64,000 bases of DNA, from positions 609,001-673,000 of the forward strand of contig BLAL01000228.1 in the NCBI GenBank assembly GCA_015698045.1, in the 5' to 3' direction. Below the pieces are notes generated by a model. The model was not told where the DNA came from and ran no database searches. It worked only from the letters and a program-made list of their open reading frames with translations. Made by a program: the position numbers and the translations under genes. This stretch comes from Rhizophagus clarus. Its lineage: Eukaryota; Glomeromycota; Glomeromycetes; Glomerales; Glomeraceae. Positions 34,086 through 45,780 of the stretch are shown one piece after another (the stretch's first letter is position 1; each line of letters opens with the position of its first letter).

Positions 34086-35665
34086 AGGACCCAGAAATAT
34101 ATATATAAGGGTCAGGTGGCGAAAAATTTTTTTACTATGAGCTGTACGCAGAGACTTTTTATATGAGTAGTACGCATAATTGACACCTGATATTGAAAAT
34201 CCTGCAAAAATACGCAAATAAAATTTCAGACATTAAGTTATAAATTATTTTATTATGATTTCTATATTATTTATAAATAGAATTTATTCTAATTTACCAT
34301 TTTTTCAATAATATTTTTCTAAAATTTCACTTTTTAACCCTTAGAAATTTCTTTCAATTAGTACTAAATATGTATTACAATGCGGTTAACGCATATGGGC
34401 CAATTTTTGGAATTAGACTTTTACATTCAAAAAATTAATATTTTTATACAAATAAAAATTACCAGTTAAGTAAAACTAATAGATCTATAAAAAAATAAAA
34501 TTAATTGTCATATGATTTTTATTTTTTTAACATAATAATTTTAAAATTTAAAAAATCGAATTAAAATTGTTGTGACAAAACTGTGAATAACATCGCGAAT
34601 ATCTGCGCTAAGATGCTAAATTTATATTCATTCGAATGAGGAAACCAAGATCTATCTAATGAATATAAAATCTTAACGATTGAATCACTGGTTGCCGAGT
34701 AAATGCGTAAAATAGATTTATTTTTAATCTTTAACTTTGAACGTGAATATCTCCGCACCTAGTGATTCAATTTCAAAGATCTTTGTTCGTCACGATCGAG
34801 TAAGTTCTCACCTTTCAAATGAATATAAAATTATAATATTAGCATACGTAGAAGCTGAAATATTCACGATTTTGTAACTTGAATTAAAGTCCGACATAAA
34901 AAATTTAAAATTATTATAATAAGAGATTTTGAATTATTGTTACCTTATTTAAAAGACCTTTATTCGCTATTTAAGACTTTAAATTAAATAGTAAATCTAT
35001 TAAAATAAATATTAAAAATTAAAAAATTAGAAATATAAAATTAGTTTATTTAAAGTTAAAAAAAAACTTTTAAAAGTCCTATTATATTTATAATTCACAC
35101 TTTTATTTTATAAATATCTTACAAAAAAAAGAAAACTTAAGATAAAAACGAATAAAAAAATAATTTTTCATGTGTAGAAAATATTAATTTTTTTTTTTTT
35201 ACTTACTATTTAAAAATAATCACTTTATATATTTATAAACTTTTTAACAAAAAAGTGATTAAAAAGTGATTGAAAAAAGAAGTAGTTATTCTTGTTTTTA
35301 AAAATTTTTTTTTATTTTTTAATAAATTCGAATCATCTGAACATTGTAACGCAAAAATTAATTGAGGTTTGTTTAACATAATTTTTGTTAAATAGTTAAA
35401 TTTTTATGAAAATCCTAATTTTAGCTAATTCCACGGATTGCGGATATCGGTACAGTAAATATATTATATATATAAGATTAGCCCAAAAATACGCAACCTA
35501 ATTTTTTACATATAAAAATTTTGATAAAAAATACGCAATCTTGATGCCTAACTATGGATGAAAAATTCTTAAATTGTACGCAAATCAAAACTTTACTCCG
35601 TCTAATTCCACTATGATGGCGACGCATCTGTGTACCCTACCCCTGTATGTATATTTCTGGGTCCT
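34086..35665. mobile_element. 1.58-kb non-autonomous TIR transposon with 8-bp target duplication
   Basis: ATTTAGAC (34078-34085) is repeated exactly at 35666-35673. The element starts AGGACCCAGAAATATATATA and its right end, reverse strand, reads AGGACCCAGAAATATACATA; similarity continues into GGGT..GG for about 28 bases. The interior is AT-rich with no credible transposase; the minus frame at 34561-34758 is short and unrecognised. Two internal stretches (around 34630-34700 and 34735-34830) look alike (GATTCAAT, CTAATGAATATAAAAT). An 8-bp duplication points to hAT or a similar superfamily, but the TIR is not a familiar one. Confidence 0.85.
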
Positions 35666-35673
35666 ATTTAGAC

Positions 35674-38600
35674 GAATAAAATAAATACATATAAAAATCT
35701 TTAAAAAAAGATCTGAAACGAAAAATGAAATTTTTTTTTTTTTTAAAAACGCCGCGGTTCAATTGTTAAGGATGAAATTTACGGCAAAACGAAAATGGAG
35801 TTAAAAAAAAAAAAATATCTAGATTTTCGCTCATCGTATCTTACTTCAACAAAAAATCACGTGAGTGTCAGTCGTTAAAATCACGCGACGAGAGGATGCA
35901 ATGATGTTCGTTGACTATCTATTTGCTTTAAGGATTCTTCAACCTTCTTCTTCACATTCATTATTTATATATATTGCAAGAAAATACCAAGACTGTTTTT
36001 TTTAAGACAGTAGATTTCGCTCCAACATCAAGGTACTGTGTTATTATTTGAAATTTAAATATTATAAAAAGAAAAAGATCTTTGCGTTTTTTTGTTTTAA
36101 TTTTCTTTTTGGTTTGTACTTTAATCAATATGAATTAATTTTTGCTTATTTGTTCTCTGTTTATTGCTCATACTTTACTATGATGACGACATATCTGGTA
36201 AATTCACGGGCATAAGTTTTAACGACATGTAATTAACGTAATCTAATATGAAGAAATATTGTTAGTGATCAGAAATAATATTCAAAAGAAATTTTGAACT
36301 TTTAATACCATTACCAACATAACAAAAGGATGACACTATAATATGATTTCAATCCAAAATATATTTATTACCTGGTAACAAAAACAAACGTGCAACATCA
36401 TAGTTATATCAATATCGTTATGTCGAGCGAAAGCTTGATGGGGTCTTTCACAAAAACAACATATTTTTATATCAATTTTGATATTATAGCACTAAGAGCA
36501 AGTACTAGACACTAGAAGAGATATATCCGCGAGAAAGTAGCTGTGATGATCCATAAAAGGACAATGATGTGAAGTTGACTGGGTTGGATGCTAAGTTGAG
36601 ATCAATGCCTAGAATGTAACGATTATTTTTTTAACTTATAATTATTTGTATAAAAATAGAACTTTGTTTCTAAATCATATGAGAGAAGGGTCTGTAGCCT
36701 GTAGGTAAACATACCGAATTTTATAATTTTTGATAGTTTTAAAATCGCGTGTTTTCTTATGTCTATGTTAGGTGATATAAAAACGTAAGTTTATGATGTT
36801 AAAATTTTAAATTTTTTTTGATCTTTATATATTTTATTTATAAATATTTATTATTTTTCCTATCCAGAAATTTTTTACGTGGCTATGAGAATAACGAGTT
36901 AATTTTGTATCAAACTTAGTATTAATATTTCCCGTACATTACTGATGACAAAGATGACGATAATTTGTATTTTTAAGCGATTTTATTTATATATATATAT
37001 ATATTTTTAATATAATAATATATGGATATAGCGAAGTATGTTATAAATGAATTAGTTTTGTTTTTCCTAAATCATCGAATGTTTAAGCACTGATGTCAAA
37101 GATGAGAGGCTACGAGAGCTAATCAAAATTAGATAATGAGAATGGTTTTGGAATTCTTTTAGGAAAATTCGAGGCAATTCTACACAAATCAAAATTAATT
37201 TAATTGGAATAAGAAATGAAAAATCAAGGACGACGTGGAGTCAAAAATTGTTATTTCCTATTTTAAATTTGAATTATCATTCTTTTTTTTGTATATATGT
37301 GATATTATATACGTAAAGAATAAAGAAACTGCCTAAATAATAAATAATGAAGATAATTCAAGAAGAGTCATAAAATTTTTTCTTGCTCTCGATCAATTTC
37401 GTTTACCAATAAGTTATTTCATATCTAAGAATTTGTCATTAAAATGATAAATTTTTTTCACGATAGTGATGTTAGTGTCGATCAAATCTATAAAATCATC
37501 GAATGAACGTAAAAAATATGTAGCACGGTAGCTTCGAACGGAGATCGGTTTTATGTAACGATTTGTCGAGTATAAAATCATCCCGATCAATTTTTGTAAA
37601 GGCATTATTAGTTTAAAAGTTAGTATCATTGTGTTATGTTCTTTCATAGTTTATTTTGAATATTCAATTAATCACATTCACATTATTAAGCTGGAACTAA
37701 ATAAATTAAGAGAAAAAAAATGGTAAAGGAATATGGCAATAATTCTTGAGATTACGCACCTACTGAAATAGGAACATGAGTTTTAAAGTTATTCTGATTT
37801 TTTTATGAGAAATAGATTGTATGTTATTTCACTTATTTATAGCATATGATCATTTTATTTTATTTAATATTCATATTGAAAAAGAGTTAATCGTTAATTT
37901 TTTTTTTTTTTAGATTAAATTCTGCCATAAAATTCAAAGTATTTAAAGAATTGATGCAAGTATTATGTTCAAAAGAAAGAATTAACTATATTTTACATTA
38001 GTGGTTCAAAAAATGAGTTCAATAACCTTAAAAAAATTTATGTACTCTAGTACGCAATGTTGGCTATTTTTTTTTTGCAAGATTGAAGAAAGAAAGATAC
38101 GAGTTAACAATTCAAAATCTCCTTAACCGGCCAATCTCAAAATATGCATTTTGTAATTTTGTACTGAAATTTGAATTTTCTCTATAAAGATTTATTTTAT
38201 TTAACAAACTTAATATTCTTGTTGTGTCGACGCACTACAATTATATTTGTAATATCGTAACGTAAAATTCGGGAGATTTAGTTCATTCAAGTTAAAAAAA
38301 AAAAAATAAATATTGTGGACAATATCAACGTGGTGCAACGACAACGATAGTAATATTTGGAATAATATACAAGATCTAAATATTTCTATACATTTACATT
38401 GTTTAACAAAGCTACGGACATCAATCACTTTTTTTTTTTTTGAATTAGAGTAGTCGGTAAGAACAGAGATACGGAGTAGTGAGATACATGCTATATAGTA
38501 GTATACCAAGATATACGTGAGAAACATGTAGATAAGTAAACGTTATCAATTACTAATCAATTTAGTCCTTCTCTATATTGAATATGATTGATTACCTTTA

Positions 38601-38984
38601 ACCACGAATTTAATTAATTTTATTTTTCATTTTAAAATTTCAAAAAGAAAAAAATAATACATAAATTTCTTAATGTTTAAATATATTTTGAGAACTTATT
38701 TTATGATAAAATAAATGTTCTCTCTGAGTTTATTACGTAATACTGAAGCAAAAATTCGGTTATTCAGGTAATAATTTATCTGTTCAATATTTTTACCTAG
38801 TTCATCATATAACATTATCCATTTCTACTATCGGGAAAAAATTGTCCCAACCAGCAACCACAAGAAATAGATAACCGAGAAATTGTGCATTCCTCCGTCT
38901 GTTTAACTTCTTATTTCTATTACTATTTTGAGATTCCCTTTGCTTATTAATAAATCTAATTAGATATATTGCTCCAATATCGCA
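35674..38984. other. Intergenic; possible promoter-like patch near 35.9 kb, otherwise nothing
   Basis: 35860-36030 is less AT-rich, has a CACGTG box (~35858), a TTTATATATATT box (~35966) and a CTTCTTCTTCA pyrimidine patch, but no reading frame follows. Frames at 37414-37647 and 38210-38527 (minus) have no recognisable content and coincide with AT-rich repeats. The remainder shows nothing. Confidence 0.35.
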
Positions 38985-39690
38985 TTCCCAACAAAGTCAA
39001 GTTAAACAGAGATTTACATTCGATGGCCTAAGATTTCATGAGGATCATATAGCTTTGACATCTCATTCTTCTTGTACAGTCAAACTTCGATATACCGATG
39101 CTTCCGGTTTTGGGAAAAAGTATCGGTACATTGAAATATCGGTACATATATGTAATTAGTAGATTATAATGCAGGTCAAAATCTAACTCTGGCTCGTACT
39201 ATGCTTAATTCTGAGTCCAAAATTTTCAAAATTTCCTGAATATATTATGTATAACATGAGTATGATTATAGAAAAAAAATCTAATTCCGGACATAATTAA
39301 GAAAGATGCCCAGTTACAATTTTTAACTCAGGCCAAACTTATAGTGCCGGCCAGAATTAACACTAATGTAACCAAAATTATCGGTACATCTTAATATACA
39401 TTACTATAAAGGGACCAGGAGGTAGTATGTATATGTTACATCGCGAAATTATATATAATATCGGTATAATGAGATTTTTTATTAGTGATGAAACGGGACA
39501 ATAAAAATTTATCGGTAAAAGCAATTATCGGTATATAGAGTATCGGTACATCGAAGTTTGACTGTATTTTATTTTCATGTACCCCTGGTAAATAAATATA
39601 AATTCGTGATCAGCTAAATCGCTGAAATCAATTTACATATGAAATTTTAAAATTTTTATATAATTTCTCCGTTATGTATGAGATATACTA
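38985..39690. repeat. Dispersed repeat copy split by the mariner-type MITE
   Basis: Matches 23150-23362 on both sides of the MITE: left part 38985-39074, right part 39567-39690. This gives the filled-site allele of a repeat whose empty form is in the same window. Confidence 0.7.
39077..39564. mobile_element. 488-bp Tc1/mariner (pogo-type) MITE
   Basis: The ends are CAGTCAAACTTCGATATACC and, reverse strand, CAGTCAAACTTCGATGTACC, continuing GAT: 23 bases with one mismatch, flanked by TA on both sides (39075-39076 and 39565-39566). A CAGT start, TA duplication and TTCGATATA motif are typical of pogo/Tigger-like elements. The interior has no transposase, but it repeats ATCGGTA and contains TGCCGGCCAGAATTAA, a motif found in other elements of this window. 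A paralogous empty site lies at 23227. Confidence 0.9.
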
Positions 39691-40794
39691 TATGAATTCT
39701 GCTGGAGTTTGAATGTAATGTTATAATTGGTGCATTATCCTATAGAAAGTCTTCATATTAAATTATACTAAATTTATACCAAATAGGCCCATCCATATAC
39801 AACGGCTTTAAATTAGCTCAAATTCATGCAAAAAAATGATCTAAATTTAAGTCAATATAAAGCTAATTATATATGGAAGCTTTAGCAGAAGAACTTTAAA
39901 GCGTAAAGAACAATTCATGAAAAGGCTGATTTTGAAAATATATATCCTTTAATCTTTTTTATTTTTTTTTTAAACCATAAATCGTCACTGACGTCAATAT
40001 TTCTCATAAATTTATTATATATTATACTCGTATTTTTGTTTCAATTTATTTAAAATTATAATCAACATTAACATCAAAGAAATTTTGATTATATGTTAAG
40101 ATTATTTTCCTTTACAATAGATGCGTTAATGGTTACTGAAGAAAAAAAATTATTCTCATTCGTACAAGAAATTTATCCATACAATGATGTAATGATTAAG
40201 CTTTACTAAATTGTTAAGAATGGTCTTGAATTTCTTCGATTTCCAAAAAAAAAATTTCTTTTAGAGATATTGTAAATATTTTTAGCATTTAACGTATATG
40301 GTTTGCCAAACTCAATTTAAATAATAATATTTTTCCATATTAAAATAAACTTTGAGTTTTCGTTTACTGTACTTAATTTACATTACCTGTCTCGTTTTCT
40401 TACTATAAAAAAATTATAACCAAATTTATCTAATTTATATTCTGAATCTGGTGTGATAGGTTCTAACCTAAATTTATAAAAATATCACTTAATATTGTTT
40501 TTGTCTTTAAAATACAATTTTAGAAACAGATAAACTATATTTGTATTTTTTACTTAAAAAAAAGAATGAGACTTTTTTTCGTAAAAAAAATGTATTTTTT
40601 TGTTTAAAAAACGATTTTTTGTTTGATTGAATAACCAATTCTTCATATTTTATTGTCCAAGCATGAATATAGTGTATTGTTAGTTTTTAGTAATGTTTTA
40701 AATTCTTGTTTTAAAAAAAGCTAAATAATTTTGAAAAATTTTTTTGAAGGAAATTTTAAAAAGGAATCCAAAAATTCAAAATTTTAAATTTTCG
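39691..40794. other. Intergenic, nothing supportable
   Basis: AT-rich throughout; no reading frame, TIR pair or RNA-like fold was found. Confidence 0.4.
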
Positions 40795-40795
40795 A

Positions 40796-40905
40796 TTTTT
40801 TTTTTTCTAATGGTAAATGCATATTTTATTGAATTTATGTAAAAAGAGAACATACATCAACATTGTATACATTAGAAAAGTTTACAACTTCACTATATAC
40901 CATTT
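40796..40905 (-). repeat. A-tailed retroposon 3' end (minus orientation), copy 1
   Basis: The T-run followed by TAATGGTAAATGCATATTTT, then GTATACATTAG and CACTATATACCAT, is repeated at 60098-60225 with the same order. Read on the minus strand this is a short conserved tail with AATAAA-like signals ending in poly(A), as in LINE or SINE 3' ends. It lies directly downstream of the decayed coding element at 41.1-46.8 kb on the same strand, so it may be that element's tail. Confidence 0.5.
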
Positions 40906-42754
40906 TTTTAACTACACACATTTACCTGTTTTTTTCCCCCCTAGTTTTTACGATGTTTTTCCTGTTTTTATATTTTATATATTATATTATTGCTATCTAC
41001 CTTACACTTCTAAACTAAACTAATTGATGAAACAATCTATACGTTATTCAATATCAACTATGTCCTTGGAGCTTTTAGCTCCAAATTTTGTTCTGTATGC
41101 AGTATAACGTATCAGCATGATTCTTCTTTCGTTTGTTATGTTCGTTTATCTTCCGATCTTCGGTAATTTCTTCTTCTAGTCTTTATTTACATAAATCGTT
41201 TACTCGATGAAATTCATATGTTTCTTCCGTTGAGATATTCTTATCACAATTAATTTGAACAGCCGACGAACTAGTCACGTGTTCGATCGAATAGTAATAT
41301 AAATATGTCGCATTTTTATTTAGCGAAAAAATTTGTTCATGCCATTGCTTCCAGTATATTTCAGGTTTTGACTTGAATGCCGTTGTCTTATCTTCTTTAT
41401 TCTTAAAATTCCCTTCTAAATATATGATCGCATATTCGTTTAATTCTTTGATGACTTTCTCAAAATATTCCTTTCGTTCTTGAAAGTCCGGCATCTTTTT
41501 AAATCCAGAATTACGATATAAACTATATTTTTCTAACGTTTTACTGTTGTATCATCGTCTTGCATTTGATCTATGTCGTGTTCTTTTATATTTTTTTTTC
41601 ATCTCCGTTCGACATCATATTCGAGAATTGTGTATCGTTCACGCTGTTTATTCGATGGAATTCAGCAATTGTTTCCAATAATTTACTTTTATCAAATTTA
41701 CGTCTTGAGTGATATATCTCTATCAGTCATCATATGAGTCAATCCATATCGAAACATCTGGTTTAGAGATAGTTTTACTTCAATTACAATAACCTTCAGA
41801 ATTCATCTTAAGCGCCATATTCATTTAAAATGTGCTTCTAAAATTTTTAATCCCTCTGGGTTCTCTTCATCATATATTAAACATGATTTAGATAAATTAA
41901 GCCCATTGATTACTTTTTCAAAAAAATCTGTTCGTGCATCATCGTCATAAATATTTTTAAACTCAAGTTTGCAGAATAATACAAATTTAGGCGACGTCTC
42001 TGTGACCTTGGGAACTTTACCCGCTCCAAATATCCGCCTTGCTTTGGCCCTTGGTGGTCGTAATCTTAGTGTCATCTTTAATTACAATATCTTTATTTTT
42101 AATCATCACCGAATCATCCTTATTGTTCTCTTCCGTTATCATCATTGTCGAGGCGCTATCTTTTCCCTTTACTGCATATCTTCTTTTTTCAGCCACGTTC
42201 CCTTTGCAACTAAGCTAAAAGCCTTCAATAGTTCGTTTTTATTAAGAAATGTTACTCCTACGAACATTGCTTCGTCTACTTTTAGAATTTTTGTACATAT
42301 TACTTGGTATCTTCTTGCAATATGTTTTCATATTCATACCTTTAACATCTCCTAATACATGCTTATATAATTTAGGTTGAGTGAAGTAGTGTTTCGATCC
42401 GTGACCGGGTCCAACCGGTTGGACCCGGATAATTTATTTTTTTCGGATATCCGGATAAACGCGGTTTTTATCCGGATAATTATCCGGATAAAAATATCCG
42501 GGTCAGATCCGGTATCCGGATAAAAAATATAAAAAAAAAAATTTTTTAATATTAAATATCTTAAATAATAGTTCTTTTAATTTTCATTTTTATTTCAAAG
42601 TATATGATAGAATAATTTAATAATTAAAAACGTGTAAATATTCTTATAATAAAATTCTTTATTTAATAAAATAAAATTCAATACATTTAATAAAAAATAT
42701 TTAATAGAATAAAATTCAATACATTTAATAAAAAAAATAATGAAAAATGTAATA

Positions 42755-45099
42755 TCATTCATCTAATAATTCTTCCAATCCGTGTTCATCTTCCACATAA
42801 TCATTATTTTCCACATCCAAATCTGGTGGAAATATATTAATATGATCCATAGTTTTCATGTTACGTTTTAAAAATACCATTTTACCTAATAAAGCAGGAT
42901 CCAATAAGCTTCTTTTTGCTGTAATGTGGTTTCCTGCATCTGAGAAAAGTCGTTCAGAAGCTACAGAAGTAGCAGGAATTCCTAAATATTTTCGTGCAAT
43001 AATAGAAAGAACTGGAAAAATTTCCTGTTTTGATTTCCACCAATCTAATGGGTTTTTATTTTCCCTAGCAACTGGTAAAAGAAAATAAGTAGTAATTTCA
43101 TCAGCTATTGCTGATGATGAAGTAGAACTTTCTTTTGTTTGAAACACTTTTTTTACTTTTTGTTGACGTCTTTCTTGATGCTCATGTAAAGATCTCATGC
43201 TAGGAGTTGAACTTGTTGAGGTAGTTGAAATTGTTGAAATTGTGGGTGATGGTGGAGTACTAGTTTGTTGCTGCATTTCTCTCTTTAATTGATCATATTG
43301 TATTTGTAAACTTGAATGAATTTTTACTTTTGTTTCTTCATCAGTTATAAAATTAAGATCTTTATACCTTGGATCCAAAAGTGCTGCCATAATGCCAAAC
43401 TCATCTGGCATTGCCCAATAATGTTTCAAACCTAAATAAATTTTATTTTTTACATTTTTTAATACTTCTGAAATATTACTATAATCTACTTCAATTTGTG
43501 AACTTTCTTCTTCTACTATATCAGAATTAATAGTATTATCATCAGAATCTTCTAATACTTCATATGAATTATCAGATGGTTTTAAAGAATTTGTGAGATC
43601 TGTAATAATAGGAAACATTTGACTTAATGTAACATAAGTATTTCCAGAAAAATCTCGTGTAGCTTTCTCAAATGGTGCCAAAATGTTACATAATTCATCT
43701 AATAACTCCCATTCATTATCTTTTATCATAATTTTTTTTAATCTAATTCCATCAGTTTTTTCTTCAGATATAAGAGAACAAGACAAGTTTACACTAAGTT
43801 GAAGCACAGCATATTGAAGAAAAATCAGCCGATCCCATGCCAAATATGAAGAGTTCCACCTTAAGTAATTAAACAACAATAATTATATAAATTAGGATAA
43901 AATTTATTAAATAATTAAATTGAATTAAAATATTTACCTAGTAGATATATCTTGTATTAAATGTAATGGTTCTTCATAACCAATCTCTTTTTGCACTTTA
44001 ATCAATTGTTCAATTTGTTTTTGAGTAGAAAAAAAATTTATTAGTTGTTTTGTACGTGATACCAAATTTTCTACAACTTTTAATCCTTTACTAATTGCCA
44101 GCTGCAAAGTATGAGCAGCACATGAGAGTCTTTTAATTGGTGTTAAATCTCGAATAGCAGCTACTACATTTGCTCCATTGTCTGTTGTTATTGATACAAC
44201 AAGATTTTCAATTTCCCACTTTTGCATAGCATTTTTAATACCTTCAGTAATTGCTTTTGCAGTATGTGGTGTTGGAAAATAGGATATTTCAAGCAAAACA
44301 TCCATTATTTCAAAATTTTTATTGATCCAAGTTGCTGTTAAGCCTAAATATCCATGTTTTGAACGAGAAGACCACAAATCAGTAGTTAAAGATATTGATT
44401 GAGCAGTTTTTAAAAGCAGTTTCAATTTTTCTTTATTATACCCATAACTGCGAGCAATCATCATTCTTAATTTTCTCCAGGAACTGTAAATTGTGGATCT
44501 ATAATATACATATGCTCAATATATGCCTTTTGAGTTATGGTTGATAATGGTTGAGTTGTAAGTAAAATCCACCGTAGTGTTGATAATTCTTTTTCTTTTT
44601 GTCCATTTTTATTGGATGCAGATTAAGTATGCATTGGTGATATAATGCCGCTTTCTAGAGATGGTATAATTCCATGTTTAACAAGATGGTAACTGAGATT
44701 TCCTGTAGACCCATCATATTTGTAATTTTTTGAGCATTTTTCTCCATCATCTAATAAAAACTGACAATATGCACGTATTTCTCCTTTATCATTTTGTTTT
44801 CTAATAAAATAATCCCATACCCAACTTACTTTTGTTTGTGGTTTAATTATTGCAGCAGTTTGTTTAAAGGGATTTGAATCATTTGGTGCTCGATCTGTTG
44901 ATTCTAGTGTAGTATTTGTCATTTTTTGTTTTCCAAGGGCTTTAGATAATTTTGCAGGACGTCCTCTTTTTTTCTTTGCTAGTGGTATTGGAGTAATTTC
45001 AACAATTTCATCACTAGAACCTTCATTTTCACTTAAGGTAATAATGTAATCTTGATCATTGTTATTTTCCATAATTTTGTGAATTATTTTAGCTTTCAA
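42755..45099 (-). pseudogene. hAT transposase (BED finger, catalytic core, dimerisation domain)
   Basis: Reading right to left: 45099-44623 gives the N-terminus with an AT-hook-like KKKRGRPAKL and a BED-type finger (SWVWDYFIRK, C..C in YCQFLLDDGEKC, then H...H in SYHLVKHG). 44464-43938 gives the catalytic part (SLTTDLWSSRSKHGYLGLTA, SITTDNGANVV, RLSCAAHTLQLA). After a 78-base intron (43860-43937) the exon resumes RWNSSYLAWDRL, restoring the usual STRWNSTY motif, and continues through LLDPRYKDL to the hAT dimerisation domain (WWKSKQEIFPVLSIIARKYL, ATSVASERLFSDAG). The first and second parts are separated by an in-frame TAA (44623-44625) and a frame change near 44465, so this copy is probably inactive although otherwise complete. 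It could have moved recently using another copy's enzyme. Confidence 0.88.
43860..43937 (-). other. Intron in the hAT transposase gene
   Basis: Donor GTAAAT follows ATATCTACTAG and acceptor ATTACTTAAG precedes GTGGAAC. Splicing produces an uninterrupted STRWNSS, the conserved hAT motif. At 78 bases it is of the same size as introns in the host kinases. Confidence 0.7.
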
Positions 45100-45329
45100 T
45101 AAAATAAACTTTAATTGAAATTATGAAAAATTCAACAAGGGAATGTACAGTATTTATTAATCTTTATTATGGCTTAGAACTGAATTAACTGTGATTTTAT
45201 TTGTAAAAGTTTTAATAAATAAATAATAATTGTCATAAATCAATAGGTCTAAATAATAAATTTACCTGATTAATATTGTAAAATTTTACAAAATTTTATT
45301 GCTACAAATTTAATAAATTCCATGAAATT

Positions 45330-45780
45330 AATAATACGAAATTAATTAAACAAATTCCACGAAAATAATTAAACAAATTCCACGAAAATAATTAAACAAA
45401 TTCCATGAAAATAATTAAACAAATTCCACGAAAATAATTAAACAAATTCCACGAAAATAATTAAACAAATTCCACGAAAATAATTAAACAAAGACATAAA
45501 TGAAGTTAATTACAAAATTAATTAAGAAAATACTATGATATTAAACTAATAAACACTATGAAATTAATTAAGCAAATGCCACGAAAATAATTAAATAAAG
45601 CCATAAATTTAAGCCACAAAATTAATTAAATAAATTCTACGAAATTATTTAAATAGGTGCCACGAAACTAATTAATAAAGCCACACATTTAAGCCACAAA
45701 ATTAATCAAAATGCCACGAATTTAATTAAATAAATGCCACGAATTTAATTAAATCTATGCTATGAATTAAATCTAATATA
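45330..45780. repeat. Subterminal ~22-bp tandem repeat in the hAT element
   Basis: Units of AACAAATTCCACGAAAATAA run almost perfectly from 45355 to 45490, then degenerate into GCCACGAAATTAATTAAATA forms up to 45780. They lie between the transposase start and the right TIR and may belong to its promoter or transposase-binding region. Confidence 0.75.

Noticed and set aside
42858-43088. Plus-strand 76-codon frame inside the hAT transposase.
   Set aside because: It is an antisense shadow of the transposase dimerisation domain.
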